DNA of 64,000 nucleotides, from NCBI RefSeq assembly GCF_016765635.1, contig NZ_JAESVD010000002.1, positions 62,001 through 126,000 of the forward strand, in the 5' to 3' direction. Shown here one piece after another: positions 18,197 to 27,652 of this stretch (positions are counted from its first letter, which is position 1; every line of letters starts with the position of its first letter). This DNA is from Shewanella schlegeliana. GTDB lineage: Bacteria; Pseudomonadota; Gammaproteobacteria; Enterobacterales; Shewanellaceae. A program made the translations under genes and the position numbers. Under the pieces are notes generated by a model. That model was not told where the DNA came from. It did not search any database and was given only the letters and a program-made list of their open reading frames with translations.

Positions 18197-18934
18197 TTAT
18201 TCGCCTCTGCGACCTTCTAGCATCAATTGCTTCATATCACGTACGGCAGTGGCTAAACCATCGATAGCTGCGCGAGCAATAATCGCATGGCCGATATTCA
18301 GCTCATACAGCTCAGGGATCGCTGCAATCGCTTTTACGTTATGATAGTGCAAACCATGACCGGCGTTGACCACTAAGCCTTTACCATGGGCATAGGTTGC
18401 CATCTCAGTAATACGTTGTAACTCAGCAGCTTGTTCGCTATCGGTTTCTGCATCGGCGTAACAGCCAGTGTGGATCTCAATGACTGGCGCGCCAACGGCA
18501 ACAGCGGCATCGATCTGAGTCTTGTCAGCATCGATAAACAGAGAAACCTTAATCCCGAGCTTGGTTAGACGCTCAACCGCTGCAGCTATCTTTTCTTGCT
18601 GACCCGCAACGTCTAGTCCACCTTCGGTCGTTAGCTCTTCACGCTTCTCTGGCACCAAACAAACATAGGCAGGCTTAATATCACAGGCGATATCTAGCAT
18701 CTCCTCGGTAACAGCCATTTCAAAATTCATTCGAGTCTTTAGCGTCTTAGCTAAAATATACACGTCTCTGTCTGTAATATGGCGACGATCTTCGCGCAGA
18801 TGGATAGTAATGCCTTCTGCACCAGCGTGCTCTGCAACCGCTGCAGCTTGAACTGGATCTGGATAATTGGTCCCGCGTGCCTGACGTAGAGTCGCAATAT
18901 GATCGATGTTAACGCCCAATAGGATCCGGCTCAT
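18197..18934 (-). CDS. pdxJ: Pyridoxine 5'-phosphate synthase
   Basis: 245 residues, TIM-barrel enzyme that closes the pyridoxine ring from 1-deoxyxylulose 5-phosphate and 3-amino-2-oxopropyl phosphate, the last ring-building step of vitamin B6 synthesis. Motifs: [16 protein letters not shown] at the start, [12 protein letters not shown] (about 42-53), [11 protein letters not shown] (about 211) and [11 protein letters not shown] (about 231). AAGGAAC precedes the ATG at 18934. In enterics pdxJ follows recO directly; here 418 bp containing a repeat element separate the two. Confidence 0.98.
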   Translation of the reverse strand: MSRILLGVNIDHIATLRQARGTNYPDPVQAAAVAEHAGAEGITIHLREDRRHITDRDVYILAKTLKTRMNFEMAVTEEMLDIACDIKPAYVCLVPEKREELTTEGGLDVAGQQEKIAAAVERLTKLGIKVSLFIDADKTQIDAAVAVGAPVIEIHTGCYADAETDSEQAAELQRITEMATYAHGKGLVVNAGHGLHYHNVKAIAAIPELYELNIGHAIIARAAIDGLATAVRDMKQLMLEGRRGE

Positions 18935-19034
18935 GATTGTTCCTTAAAAAGTAAGCTGAAATAAATAAGATATTGTACTGATAGGACTCGACTTTAGCCA
19001 GTATGGCAGACTTAAGTGAATTGAAATTATATAT

Positions 19035-19349
19035 ATACCAACAAGTATAAGAAGTTGATCTACTCAGAACGTTTTTTGGCATACTAATTCAAGGCAAATA
19101 ACTGAAAGAATGGTTGCTCCCTTGTGAAGTTGTTCAACGCAGAAGTAGGCAGCCAAAAACGCTCCAGAATGGCGAATTTTAGCAGCTATGATGCAATGTT
19201 AACGAGCTTAAACGTAGAATTACTATGCTCTTCACTCGTTGCGAGCAGCATGGATGCTGCGAATGTCATTAAAGCAGGAGCACTTAATGACCTTGCCTCA
19301 TAACCGCTAAACTCTCGCTGAGCGACCAAATCTTTATACTGATTGGTAT
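19035..19349. mobile_element. MITE-like element with terminal inverted repeats
   Basis: The 315-bp segment starts with ATACCAACAAGTATAA (19035-19050) and ends with TTATACTGATTGGTAT (19334-19349). The second is the reverse complement of the first at 14 of 16 positions, and weaker similarity continues about 15 bp inwards (GATCTACTCAG against GGTCGCTCAG). It has no open frame of useful size and contains an internal 7-bp hairpin (GCAGCAT / ATGCTGC, 19245-19260). These are the marks of a non-autonomous miniature element. It fills the space between recO and pdxJ, genes that are normally adjacent. The flanking DNA shows no clear target duplication. Confidence 0.65.
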
Positions 19350-19352
19350 TAG

Positions 19353-20042
19353 TTAAGGTTTGAGCTTTTTAACGAATAAACTTCTTGAATGCAGTGGTTT
19401 ATCACCCAGCACCGGCGCTAACAGCAGACGCATCAACTTTTTAGCTTCAAGAAACTGCTCTACGCTAAGGGTACGCTGATTAAGCGCCACCAACATCTCG
19501 CCAGTAAAAAACTTATGCCGATTAAACTCGGTTGTGATGACAGGTGTAAAGCCATGATCGTGATCTAAGCGATAGAAACCACTTGCTGTTATCGGTGCAT
19601 CACTCGGGTCAACGTCCAGAGATGGCATGGTACCTAGCTCTTTTAACAGCGCATGCTCAAAGTATCTTAGCTGGCTTTGTTCAAACTCAGCAGCCATAGT
19701 CATGAGTGTACGATGATACTCAAAAAAGAGCCCCTCTGCGCTATGTTGCACCGTTAAACAACGGATCAGTAGCTCATTAAGATAGAGGCCAGAGTATAGA
19801 CAATCACCACTGAGTGGTACCGCAGGACTGGCAGCTTCGACCTGTTTTAAATTTTTAAGCTCGGATTTGCCCTGCAACTGAAAAATCAAAGGTTGAAAAG
19901 GTTGTATGATACTGCGAATGGAGTTTTTAGCGCTACCTAGACGCGCCACAGCATCGACCCGTCCCATACCATCGACGAGCAGGTTAACGATGACGCTTGA
20001 ATCGCGAAAATGTCTGCTATGAAGAACGTAGCCACGCTCCAT
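19353..20042 (-). CDS. recO: DNA repair protein RecO
   Basis: 229 residues from the ATG at 20042 (MERGYVLHSRHFRDSS), where the RecO OB-fold begins; the longer frame up to 20108 adds 22 residues with no family counterpart. RecO acts with RecR to load RecA onto SSB-coated gaps. Visible features: OB strand block at 1-80 (SVIVNLLVDGMGRVDAVARLG), then a helical domain (YLNELLIRCL) and C-terminal LRLLLAPVLGDKPLHSRSL. The zinc-finger cysteines of some RecO proteins are absent, as in E. coli. Gene order lepB-rnc-era-recO is conserved, but an apparent terminator separates era from recO, and a repeat element follows its stop by three bases. Confidence 0.95.
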   Translation of the reverse strand: MERGYVLHSRHFRDSSVIVNLLVDGMGRVDAVARLGSAKNSIRSIIQPFQPLIFQLQGKSELKNLKQVEAASPAVPLSGDCLYSGLYLNELLIRCLTVQHSAEGLFFEYHRTLMTMAAEFEQSQLRYFEHALLKELGTMPSLDVDPSDAPITASGFYRLDHDHGFTPVITTEFNRHKFFTGEMLVALNQRTLSVEQFLEAKKLMRLLLAPVLGDKPLHSRSLFVKKLKP

Positions 20043-20091
20043 GATTATCTCATCCCATTTGCAAAATAGTGTTAGTGTGCTGGCTATAAAA

Positions 20092-20121
20092 ATGCCTCTT
20101 CTTATCACTAAAAAGAGGCAT
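20092..20121 (-). terminator. Terminator after era
   Basis: Perfect 9-bp stem ATGCCTCTT / AAGAGGCAT with a 12-nt loop, then TTTTA on the minus strand, 35 bp past the era stop and 50 bp before the recO start. Confidence 0.7.
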
Positions 20122-20155
20122 GATTCGCTCGATTAACTTTCAAGCTAGCTTGACG

Positions 20156-21148
20156 CTACTCGTCGCCGTAGCCAAGGCTGCGCAGCGCACGTTCATCATC
20201 GGCCCAGCCAGACTTAACCTTGACCCACATCTCTAGGAACACCTTATTATCAAACAAGACTTCCATATCCACGCGGGCAGCAGAACTGATCTTCTTAATA
20301 CGTTCGCCTTTATTACCGATCACCATACGCTTTTGCGTTTCACGCTCAACTAACACTAACGCGTTGATCTGGTAAACACCGTTTTCCATCATCTTAAACT
20401 GTTCGATTTCAACGGTGCAATCATAAGGCAGTTCATCACCTAAGAAACGCATTAGCTTTTCACGGACGATCTCTGATGCCATAAACTTCTGTGAACGGTC
20501 TGTCACATAATCTTCAGGGAAGTAATGTGGCGACTCTGGCACAGACTCCACAGCCATATCGAGAATACGCTGCACGTTAGTACCTTGAGTTGCTGAGATA
20601 GGTAAGATCTCATCAAACGGAAACTTCTTCGATAACTCTTCAAGATACGGAAATAGTGCTTCTTTATCTTTAATATTATCGACTTTGTTAATCGCAAGAA
20701 TCGTCTTACGACCATCATCACGACTCTGCAGCTTACGCAGAACCATCTCATCGTCTGGCGTCCAGTTCATGCCATCGACAACAAATACCACTAAGCTGAC
20801 TTCTGCAAGTGAACTCGCTGCGGCGCGGTTCATCAAGCGGTTAATCGCACGCTTCTCTTCAATATGAAGGCCAGGCGTATCGATAAACACCACCTGACGC
20901 GGACCATCGGTATGAATACCCATGATACGGTGACGCGTTGTTTGCGGCTTCTTAGAGGTAATACTGATCTTCTGACCAAGTAGCTTATTCAGCAGCGTTG
21001 ACTTACCCACATTCGGACGACCAACGATCGCGACCATGCCACAATAGGTCACTGCGTACTTAACCGCAGACGACGGATTGTTCATATTGGCCAGTAGTTC
21101 GTCTAAACTTGGCTCGTGGCTTTCGGGTAAATCTTTGTTGTCACTCAT
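20156..21148 (-). CDS. era: GTPase Era
   Basis: 330-residue GTPase that binds the 3' end of 16S rRNA and checks 30S assembly. GTPase motifs: GRPNVGKS (about 43-50), DTPG (about 91), NKVD (about 154); C-terminal KH domain with [12 protein letters not shown] (about 280). An extension of about 30 residues ([16 protein letters not shown]) precedes the usual start, making it longer than E. coli Era (301). The start at 21148 overlaps the rnc stop as ATGA, so translation is coupled to rnc and the extension is probably real. Confidence 0.97.
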   Translation of the reverse strand: MSDNKDLPESHEPSLDELLANMNNPSSAVKYAVTYCGMVAIVGRPNVGKSTLLNKLLGQKISITSKKPQTTRHRIMGIHTDGPRQVVFIDTPGLHIEEKRAINRLMNRAAASSLAEVSLVVFVVDGMNWTPDDEMVLRKLQSRDDGRKTILAINKVDNIKDKEALFPYLEELSKKFPFDEILPISATQGTNVQRILDMAVESVPESPHYFPEDYVTDRSQKFMASEIVREKLMRFLGDELPYDCTVEIEQFKMMENGVYQINALVLVERETQKRMVIGNKGERIKKISSAARVDMEVLFDNKVFLEMWVKVKSGWADDERALRSLGYGDE

Positions 21149-21822
21149 TTATTAATTAACTCCAACACTTGAGCTGCAGCACTCTGTTCCGCTTTTCTGC
21201 GTGAACTGGCTACTCCGATAACGGCTTTGCTCAAGTCTTCAACAATACATTCAACGGTGAAAGTCTGCTCATGAGCATCACCTTCAGTATGGACCACTTT
21301 GTAAATTGGCAGTGGCTTTCTAAACTTCTGCAAGTATTCCTGCAGCAATGTTTTAGGATCTTTCTGGTTTACTGGCTCGATGACCTTGAGACGCGACTCG
21401 TACCAGCTAAGTACTAGCTTACGGCAGTTCTCAATATCTGAATCGAGATAAATCGCACCGATAATCGCCTCTACCGCATCGGCAAGAATAGACTCACGTC
21501 TAAAGCCGCCGCTCTTTAGCTCTCCTGGACCAAGCTTTAAGTAATCGCCGAGTTTGAACTCAATTGCGATTTCCGCCAGCATCTTGCCACAAACGAGTGT
21601 TGCTCGCATACGGCTTAAGTCACCTTCGGTGGCCGCTGGGAATTGGTGATAAAGGGCATCAGAGATCACTATCGATAAGATTGAATCTCCTAGAAACTCC
21701 AATCTTTCGTTGTGCTTGTTAGACGCACTACGGTGCGTCAACGCTTGATCTAAAAATGCCTTTTCGTTGAATTCATACCCTAAAGTACGACACAAACGTG
21801 GAATATTTTTAATCGGTTCCAT
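21145..21822 (-). CDS. rnc: Ribonuclease III
   Basis: 225 residues, double-strand-specific endonuclease for rRNA precursors and structured mRNAs. Catalytic domain signature [12 protein letters not shown] at about 40-51, with a second acidic cluster [11 protein letters not shown] (about 115-126, [10 protein letters not shown]), and a dsRNA-binding domain from about residue 155 ([13 protein letters not shown]). It starts two bases from the lepB stop and overlaps era by four bases, forming lepB-rnc-era. Confidence 0.98.
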   Translation of the reverse strand: MEPIKNIPRLCRTLGYEFNEKAFLDQALTHRSASNKHNERLEFLGDSILSIVISDALYHQFPAATEGDLSRMRATLVCGKMLAEIAIEFKLGDYLKLGPGELKSGGFRRESILADAVEAIIGAIYLDSDIENCRKLVLSWYESRLKVIEPVNQKDPKTLLQEYLQKFRKPLPIYKVVHTEGDAHEQTFTVECIVEDLSKAVIGVASSRRKAEQSAAAQVLELINK

Positions 21823-21823
21823 A

Positions 21824-22741
21824 TTACTGAATTCCGCCTACACGGTTAAAGCGAACCCCTGTTGGGATCCAAGTCGGTAAAAAGTCTGCTGGCGTTCTGT
21901 CAAATTCGAAGCTGATCCAAATTGCCACAGCCTTACCCACTAGATAATCTTCAGGTACAAAACCCCAGTAGCGACTGTCTTGACTGTTATCTCGGTTATC
22001 ACCCATCGCGAAGTATTGACCTTCTGGAACAATAAACTCCGTTAGCGGTACATTATCTTGACGGAAATAGTGGCTAATCATATCTGGGCGAGTCGGATTG
22101 ATTAAGATGTCATGACTCACATCACCTAACTGCTCTTTATAGCGGATCAAAGGCGTACCATTTTGAGAAAACTCACCACGGTTAACCAAGGCTCTATCAA
22201 CCATTTTTAATTCAGGACAAGGGCTTTGTCCCTCTTTACAGGCAGGCTGAATATAAAGCTCTTTGTTACGATAGATAATACGATCGCCCGGTAGACCAAC
22301 GATGCGCTTAATGTAATCAATCTGTGGGTTCACCGGATACTTAAATACAGCGACATCGCCACGCTCAGGCTTGCCAGTTTCTTTAAGTGTAGTGCGCCAA
22401 ACTGGATCTTTAATGCCGTAGCTGAACTTCTCTACTAAGATAAAGTCTCCCACAAGCAATGTCGGCATCATTGAGCCCGATGGGATCTGAAATGGTTCAT
22501 AAATAAAAGAACGTAGGATCAACACAAAAGCGATAACAGGGAAGATAGACTTTGATGTTTCAACTAACGCTGACTCACGCATAATCTTATCAGCGCTTTC
22601 TTCACTCAAGTCTGCCTGTGCTGCTTGAGCCATTGCCAACTTCTCACGGCGCTTAGGCGCAAAAAATAGTGCATCGGCCATCCAAATTAGGCCGCTACCT
22701 AAGGTAACTAACACCAAAATTAGAGAAAAATAGGCTGCCAT
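21824..22741 (-). CDS. lepB: Signal peptidase I
   Basis: 305 residues, leader peptidase that cleaves Sec and Tat signal peptides on the outer face of the inner membrane. N-terminal membrane helix (about 3-22), cytoplasmic loop, second helix (about 65-85), then the catalytic domain with serine in PSGSMMPTL (about 92) and lysine in [11 protein letters not shown] (about 152), and box [15 protein letters not shown]. The ATG at 22741 is used; the longer frame would begin at a TTG seven codons earlier. AGGAG stands eleven bases before the ATG. First gene of lepB-rnc-era, downstream of lepA as usual. Confidence 0.97.
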   Translation of the reverse strand: MAAYFSLILVLVTLGSGLIWMADALFFAPKRREKLAMAQAAQADLSEESADKIMRESALVETSKSIFPVIAFVLILRSFIYEPFQIPSGSMMPTLLVGDFILVEKFSYGIKDPVWRTTLKETGKPERGDVAVFKYPVNPQIDYIKRIVGLPGDRIIYRNKELYIQPACKEGQSPCPELKMVDRALVNRGEFSQNGTPLIRYKEQLGDVSHDILINPTRPDMISHYFRQDNVPLTEFIVPEGQYFAMGDNRDNSQDSRYWGFVPEDYLVGKAVAIWISFEFDRTPADFLPTWIPTGVRFNRVGGIQ

Positions 22742-22823
22742 TATAAAATTAACTCCTGCCAAACATAATCGGTTTTATGGCGATAGCGCCAAGGTCAGTA
22801 ATGGTTATACGCCAGTAATGAAA

Positions 22824-22842
22824 GCGCCGCAAATTGCGGCGC
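22824..22842 (-). terminator. GC-rich hairpin after lepA
   Basis: GCGCCGCAA / TTGCGGCGC arms with one base between them, then TTTC on the minus strand, about 40 bp past the lepA stop and 80 bp before lepB. The T-tract is short, so it may be a partial terminator or a processing site. Confidence 0.45.
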
Positions 22843-22881
22843 ACAGACTAGCGATATATTAACAAATCTTAACGATTGAGC

Positions 22882-24672
22882 TTAATCATTAAGCTTAAGT
22901 ACCGCTAAGAATGCCTCTTGTGGCACCTCAACGTTACCCACTTGCTTCATGCGTTTCTTACCTTCTTTCTGCTTGTTCAGCAGTTTCTTCTTACGAGAAA
23001 CGTCGCCACCGTAACACTTAGCCGTTACGTCTTTACGCATCGCTTTAATCGATGAACGGGCGATAATCTGGCTACCAACCGCTGCCTGAACTGCAATATC
23101 AAACATTTGACGAGGAATAAGTTCTTTCATCTTGTTCACAAGTGCTAGACCCTTAGTACGGATCAAACCTTTGTGAATAATCATCGCTAACGCATCGACT
23201 CTATCGCCATTAATCAAGATGTCTAAGCGCACCATATCTGCGGGCTCAAAGCGGATAAAGTTATACTCAAGCGACGCATAACCACGACTGGTTGATTTTA
23301 AACGGTCGAAGAAGTCCATTACTACTTCAGCCATTGGCAATTCGTAGGTCAAAGCCACTTGGTTACCGTGATAAACTAAGTTGGTCTGTACACCACGCTT
23401 TTCGATACACAGAGTGATTACGTTACCCAAATACTCTTTTGGTACCAGAATATTGGTCTCAACAATCGGCTCACGCATCTCAGCAATATTATTAACTGCT
23501 GGCAGATCTGACGGGTTATCTACGTAAATAGTATCGCCATTAGTCTGAACGATTTCATACACTACGGTTGGCGCAGTCGTGATTAGCTCTAGGTTGTATT
23601 CGCGCTCTAGACGCTCTTGGATGATCTCCATGTGGAGCAGACCCAAGAAACCAATACGGAAACCAAAACCCAGTGCAGAAGATGTTTCTGGCTCGAAGAA
23701 TAGCGATGCATCATTCAAGCTAAGCTTGTTCAATGCGTCACGGAAGTTCTCGTAATCATCGGTAGAAATTGGGAATACACCCGCATAAACCTGTGGCTTA
23801 ACACGCTTAAAGCCCGGTAGTGGCTCTAATGCGCCGTGTTTAGCATGAGTCAAGGTATCACCTACTGGTGCACCATGGATCTCTTTAATGCCCGCGATAA
23901 CAAAGCCCACTTCACCTGTTTTTAGCTCGGTAGTATCGGTTTGCTTAGGCGTAAAGATACCAACGCGATCTGCGTTATGGGTTTGGCCCGTAGACATCAC
24001 CTTAAACTTATCGCCTTTCTTCAGTACGCCATTCTTAATACGCACTAAAGATACAACGCCTAGGTAACTATCGAACCAAGAGTCAATAATCAGTGCCTGA
24101 AGTGGTCCCTCAGGATCACCTTCAGGAGGTGGAATTTGGGCAACGATAACTTCAAGTACGTCTTTAATACCAACGCCAGTTTTAGCTGAGCATCGAACGG
24201 CATCTGTCGCTTCGATACCCACGATATCTTCAATTTCTTCGGCAACACGATCGGGATCAGCCTGCGGCAGGTCGATCTTGTTCAAGACTGGAACAACGTC
24301 CATATCCATCTCTAGCGCCGTGTAACAGTTAGCTAGAGTTTGTGCCTCAACGCCTTGACCCGCGTCAACCACCAACAACGCGCCTTCACACGCAGCAAGT
24401 GAACGTGAAACTTCATAAGAGAAGTCAACGTGGCCTGGGGTATCAATGAAGTTTAGCTGGTAAGTTTCACCATCATTCGCTAAATAGTCCAAAGTTACGC
24501 TTTGCGCTTTAATGGTAATACCACGCTCACGCTCAATATCCATTGAGTCGAGAACTTGCGCAGCCATTTCACGATCGGTTAAGCCACCGCATTCTTGAAT
24601 AAGGCGATCTGATAGTGTTGATTTGCCGTGGTCAATATGGGCAATAATTGAAAAGTTTCTAATATGCTTCAT
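22882..24672 (-). CDS. lepA: Elongation factor 4 (LepA)
   Basis: 596 residues from the ATG at 24672 ([10 protein letters not shown]), equal to the family length; the open frame continues 26 codons upstream without homology. Ribosome-bound GTPase, proposed to back-translocate or remodel stalled ribosomes and to help 30S assembly. G1 [14 protein letters not shown] (about 11), G3 DTPGHVDF, G4 NKIDLP; then EF-G-like domains and the LepA-specific C-terminal domain ([25 protein letters not shown]). No strong Shine-Dalgarno precedes the start. Located between rseC and lepB. Confidence 0.98.
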   Translation of the reverse strand: MKHIRNFSIIAHIDHGKSTLSDRLIQECGGLTDREMAAQVLDSMDIERERGITIKAQSVTLDYLANDGETYQLNFIDTPGHVDFSYEVSRSLAACEGALLVVDAGQGVEAQTLANCYTALEMDMDVVPVLNKIDLPQADPDRVAEEIEDIVGIEATDAVRCSAKTGVGIKDVLEVIVAQIPPPEGDPEGPLQALIIDSWFDSYLGVVSLVRIKNGVLKKGDKFKVMSTGQTHNADRVGIFTPKQTDTTELKTGEVGFVIAGIKEIHGAPVGDTLTHAKHGALEPLPGFKRVKPQVYAGVFPISTDDYENFRDALNKLSLNDASLFFEPETSSALGFGFRIGFLGLLHMEIIQERLEREYNLELITTAPTVVYEIVQTNGDTIYVDNPSDLPAVNNIAEMREPIVETNILVPKEYLGNVITLCIEKRGVQTNLVYHGNQVALTYELPMAEVVMDFFDRLKSTSRGYASLEYNFIRFEPADMVRLDILINGDRVDALAMIIHKGLIRTKGLALVNKMKELIPRQMFDIAVQAAVGSQIIARSSIKAMRKDVTAKCYGGDVSRKKKLLNKQKEGKKRMKQVGNVEVPQEAFLAVLKLND

Positions 24673-24801
24673 TATGCTGGGATGACTTAACTCGAAGTTG
24701 ATAAAAATTTTAAAGTGCAGAATTGTACCCGATTGCAGCTTTAATACCAATTTTTATAGTGCGATTACGGTGGAAAATTAACTCTTGTGGCCTAGATAGC
24801 G

Positions 24802-25266
24802 CTAATTAACGATCTCGATAGGCTTGCCAAGAGACTTGATTATAACGGGCTGTGCCTGCTCTTCTAATCTCTTAGCCGCTCGCTTTCCCATAGCCCAAAA
24901 GGCTAAAGCGCCAAACAGTGCACCGATAATTGATAGCAGATCTGAGTGAACATCAGCTAAGCCGGCAATTTGATTACCGCTAAAGGCTCCGATAAATAAG
25001 CCGACAAGCGGTAGAATATAGACTAGCGTAGCCGCTTTAAGAATCACACTCTCAGGCAAGCCCAGTTTGAGACGCTCGCCTTTAACAAACTGACTATCAC
25101 TCTGAATAGAGAAACGCTGAACCTTAGATGAGAACGCTTTTGAAACGGCCGATGTGCCACAAGAATCACCACTTTCGCAATGATTACAGGCGCTCTTCAT
25201 TTCGACCTCGACCACGACCCAACCAGAGTTGCTATTGGCGACAACTCTGGCGACCTCTTCCATCAT
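24802..25266 (-). CDS. rseC: SoxR-reducing system protein RseC
   Basis: 154 residues with two membrane helices (about 78-98 and 107-125) and, ahead of them, the cysteine cluster CNHCESGDSC (about 27-36) typical of RseC. In E. coli it takes part with the Rsx complex in keeping SoxR reduced, and it was first noticed through its link to sigma E. Two ATG codons in tandem open the frame (25264-25266 and 25261-25263). Fourth gene of rpoE-rseA-rseB-rseC, 13 bp after rseB. Confidence 0.95.
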   Translation of the reverse strand: MMEEVARVVANSNSGWVVVEVEMKSACNHCESGDSCGTSAVSKAFSSKVQRFSIQSDSQFVKGERLKLGLPESVILKAATLVYILPLVGLFIGAFSGNQIAGLADVHSDLLSIIGALFGALAFWAMGKRAAKRLEEQAQPVIIKSLGKPIEIVN

Positions 25267-25279
25267 GATAAAACCTTCA

Positions 25280-26212
25280 TTACTGTAACATGATACTCTT
25301 GGCGATACGGCTCAAAGTCTCAGCAGGAACCTTACCCACAGCAACAACCTCGGCATTGCCGACTCGCTCTGTCGCGAGTGATAAACCGTTGCGTGTCACT
25401 AGCTCTTCGGGAAGTGGTGCTTCACCAGCCTTGGCAACATAAACAGAGATATTGGCTAAACCATCGCTTATAGCAATGTATTCTACCGCCTCCTTGCTAC
25501 CGATAAGTCTGTGCTGATCTTTAATCAGCACCTTGAAGCCTGCTGGTAACCAGCTAAACTGCCAATCTTCACCGCCTTCTCTATCAGACTGAGACAGAAC
25601 AGGAGGCCATTCCTGCTTATAGGCCTCTTTCAGAATAGCGGGAACTTCATCAAGCACTAATAGTTCAACAACCAAAAGTTGTTCTAATAACTGTTTGTCA
25701 CCACTTATCATGTCAAAACGCAGTGGCAGGTAGGTATCCATATCCAACCAAACTTGATAACCATAGCGGTTATCGTCGGTTGGAATAATACGTACGAGCT
25801 GGCCAGGACGTCCGGCAATTCGACTGCGGCCCCCTAATACAAACTGATAGCCCGTTTCTAACTTCGAGATATCATCAGCGAAAGCTGCGGGAATAACACC
25901 CTGGATACGATTAGAGTGCACGCTATAAGCGGGCTGATCATGCTCAATAAAGGTAACCGTGTTACCCACACGCACAGCGTTTTTTGGCGGTCCATTTAGA
26001 TGCTCTAAAAAGGCCACTTCTTCGTCATTGACTTTACCGTGTATATAAACCAAAGGCCGAATGTGATCTGCCTGAAGTTGGATAAGGGAAATTTTAAATT
26101 CTTGTTCACGCAGGGCTTGGCTCATATTTTCTAGCCAAGCTTTGGCGGGCATGTCTTCCCGCGCCATCGCGGGAAAACTCATGGCTATAATAGCCAATAG
26201 GATTAGACGCAA
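25280..26212 (-). CDS. rseB: Sigma-E factor regulatory protein RseB (MucB)
   Basis: 310 residues with a Sec signal peptide (MRLILLAIIAMSFPAMA). Periplasmic sensor that binds the RseA periplasmic part and blocks DegS cleavage until lipoprotein-like or lipopolysaccharide signals release it. The two MucB/RseB domains are recognisable: an N-terminal lipoprotein-carrier-like sheet (about 25-210, ending YQVWLDMDTYLPLRFDM), then a smaller C-terminal domain (about 220-305, SWLPAGFKVL). Operon partner of rseA, 12 bp apart. Confidence 0.95.
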   Translation of the reverse strand: MRLILLAIIAMSFPAMAREDMPAKAWLENMSQALREQEFKISLIQLQADHIRPLVYIHGKVNDEEVAFLEHLNGPPKNAVRVGNTVTFIEHDQPAYSVHSNRIQGVIPAAFADDISKLETGYQFVLGGRSRIAGRPGQLVRIIPTDDNRYGYQVWLDMDTYLPLRFDMISGDKQLLEQLLVVELLVLDEVPAILKEAYKQEWPPVLSQSDREGGEDWQFSWLPAGFKVLIKDQHRLIGSKEAVEYIAISDGLANISVYVAKAGEAPLPEELVTRNGLSLATERVGNAEVVAVGKVPAETLSRIAKSIMLQ

Positions 26213-26224
26213 GCTAACTCCTCA

Positions 26225-26830
26225 TTATTGAGCAACAGGTGTAGTATCGACCTCGCTATTGTCGTCGATATTCACTCCATTATTCAATCTTTGTTGCAAC
26301 ATATGATCTTGAATATAGGCATTGATACGGCGACGTTGGTCGGCCATCTGATCATTGGTATAGCTTTGGCTCTGTTGCACCGCACCAGTTTGTAAGCTCA
26401 CAGGTGAGGCACTACCAATTAATGGTCGCGTATTGAGCACTGGCAGTGGAGAGTTATCCACTAAGCTATCTTGGTTATAATTCTGTACGCCCACTACCGC
26501 TACCATGGCAACAGTCGCAGCAATAGCGTATTGGCCAAATTGCTTGAACAGTGGAATAACTTTACCTGTCGCGCCAGAATTTGACTCTTTGGCCACAGTT
26601 GTTGGCTTAGGCGCAACAATCGCAGGCTCTTCGTCAATGGCCGCCATAATGCTTGCGCTAAGATCCAAAGACACTGTCTTTGATAACTCGCCACGCATCG
26701 CATCACCAATCATATGATAATCACGCCACTGCTCATGTGAATCTGCGTCAGCGACTAATTCAGCTAACGTGTGCTCATCAATTTCACCATCGACAGCAGC
26801 AGATACCCATTCCTGACCTAACTTATCCAT
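26225..26830 (-). CDS. rseA: Anti-sigma-E factor RseA
   Basis: 201 residues. N-terminal cytoplasmic anti-sigma domain (EWVSAAVDGEIDEH, then ADSHEQWRDYHMIGDAMRGE), one membrane helix (about 98-116, YAIAATVAMVAVVGVQNY) and a periplasmic tail that RseB binds and that DegS and RseP act on. C-terminus ends in VAQ, which differs from the YYF-type OMP signal but is not itself the DegS ligand. Between rpoE (23 bp) and rseB (12 bp) in the usual order. Confidence 0.96.
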   Translation of the reverse strand: MDKLGQEWVSAAVDGEIDEHTLAELVADADSHEQWRDYHMIGDAMRGELSKTVSLDLSASIMAAIDEEPAIVAPKPTTVAKESNSGATGKVIPLFKQFGQYAIAATVAMVAVVGVQNYNQDSLVDNSPLPVLNTRPLIGSASPVSLQTGAVQQSQSYTNDQMADQRRRINAYIQDHMLQQRLNNGVNIDDNSEVDTTPVAQ

Positions 26831-26853
26831 TATTCACCTATCTATTTAAGATG

Positions 26854-27432
26854 CTAACGTTCTAGCAACGGCTTAAGCTTTTTATCGATTGCCTCTCGCG
26901 CTCTGAAGATCCGTGATCTTACAGTGCCTACAGGGCAATCCATGACATTGGCAATCTCTTCATAACTCATACCATCGAGCTCCCGTAAAGAAATAGCCAT
27001 CTTCAACTCTTCTGGCAGTGTGTCTAAGGTATCAAAAACTACCTTTTGAATTTCATCTGACAAAACCAGACGCTCTGGGGAGGCAAACTCCTTTAGCGCA
27101 TCACTGCCATCATAATATTCAGCTTCTTCAGCATCGACATCATTCGCTGGGGCACGACGTCCCTGAGCGACCAGATGATTCTTCGCAGTATTCACTGCAA
27201 TGCGGTACAACCAAGTATAAAACGCGCTTTCACCACGAAAGTTTGGTAATGCGCGGTAAGCTTTAATAAAAGCTTCCTGCGAAACATCTGCAACATCGGC
27301 CTGATTTCGCACGTAACGAGATATCAGATTCGCGACCTTGTTTTGATATTTCTGTACCAAAAGGTTAAAAGCGTTTTTGTCTCCACGCTGTACGCGCTCA
27401 ACTAATTGTTGATCACTTATTTGTCCACTCAT
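26854..27432 (-). CDS. rpoE: RNA polymerase sigma factor RpoE (sigma 24)
   Basis: 192-residue extracytoplasmic-function sigma factor controlling the envelope stress response. Region 2 with DVADVSQEAFIKAYRALPNFRGESAFYTWLYRIAVN (about 47-83) and region 4 with LPEELKMAISLRELDGMSYEEIANVMDCPVGTVRSRIFRAR. Length equals E. coli RpoE (191). The operon is headed by a sequence that matches its own promoter consensus, so it is probably self-activating. Divergent from nadB, as in enterics. Confidence 0.98.
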   Translation of the reverse strand: MSGQISDQQLVERVQRGDKNAFNLLVQKYQNKVANLISRYVRNQADVADVSQEAFIKAYRALPNFRGESAFYTWLYRIAVNTAKNHLVAQGRRAPANDVDAEEAEYYDGSDALKEFASPERLVLSDEIQKVVFDTLDTLPEELKMAISLRELDGMSYEEIANVMDCPVGTVRSRIFRAREAIDKKLKPLLER

Positions 27433-27494
27433 CCGAGCCGACTACTCCTAAATCTAATACTGATTTCTCAGCCGCTCGAATCATATTCACTTAT

Positions 27495-27521
27495 GTAGAC
27501 TAGCGCGTTTCAAAAAAGTTC
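27495..27521 (-). promoter_or_regulatory. Sigma-E-type promoter of rpoE
   Basis: On the minus strand GAACTT (27516-27521) and TCTAC (27495-27499) are separated by 16 bp containing TTTTGAAACGCGC, close to the sigma E consensus GGAACTT-N15/16-TCTGA. It lies about 65 bp before the rpoE ATG and would give autoregulation. Confidence 0.7.
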
Positions 27522-27652
27522 TAAAAAAATTTGCAAAGATGTGATTTTCTTTTATGGAAGCTTTGATTTTTTTATATGCGACCGATGAAAGTATCCATAT
27601 TCGACGTCATGGTTTAACATAGTCGGACTCCCAGATAACTCTATGATACCTG

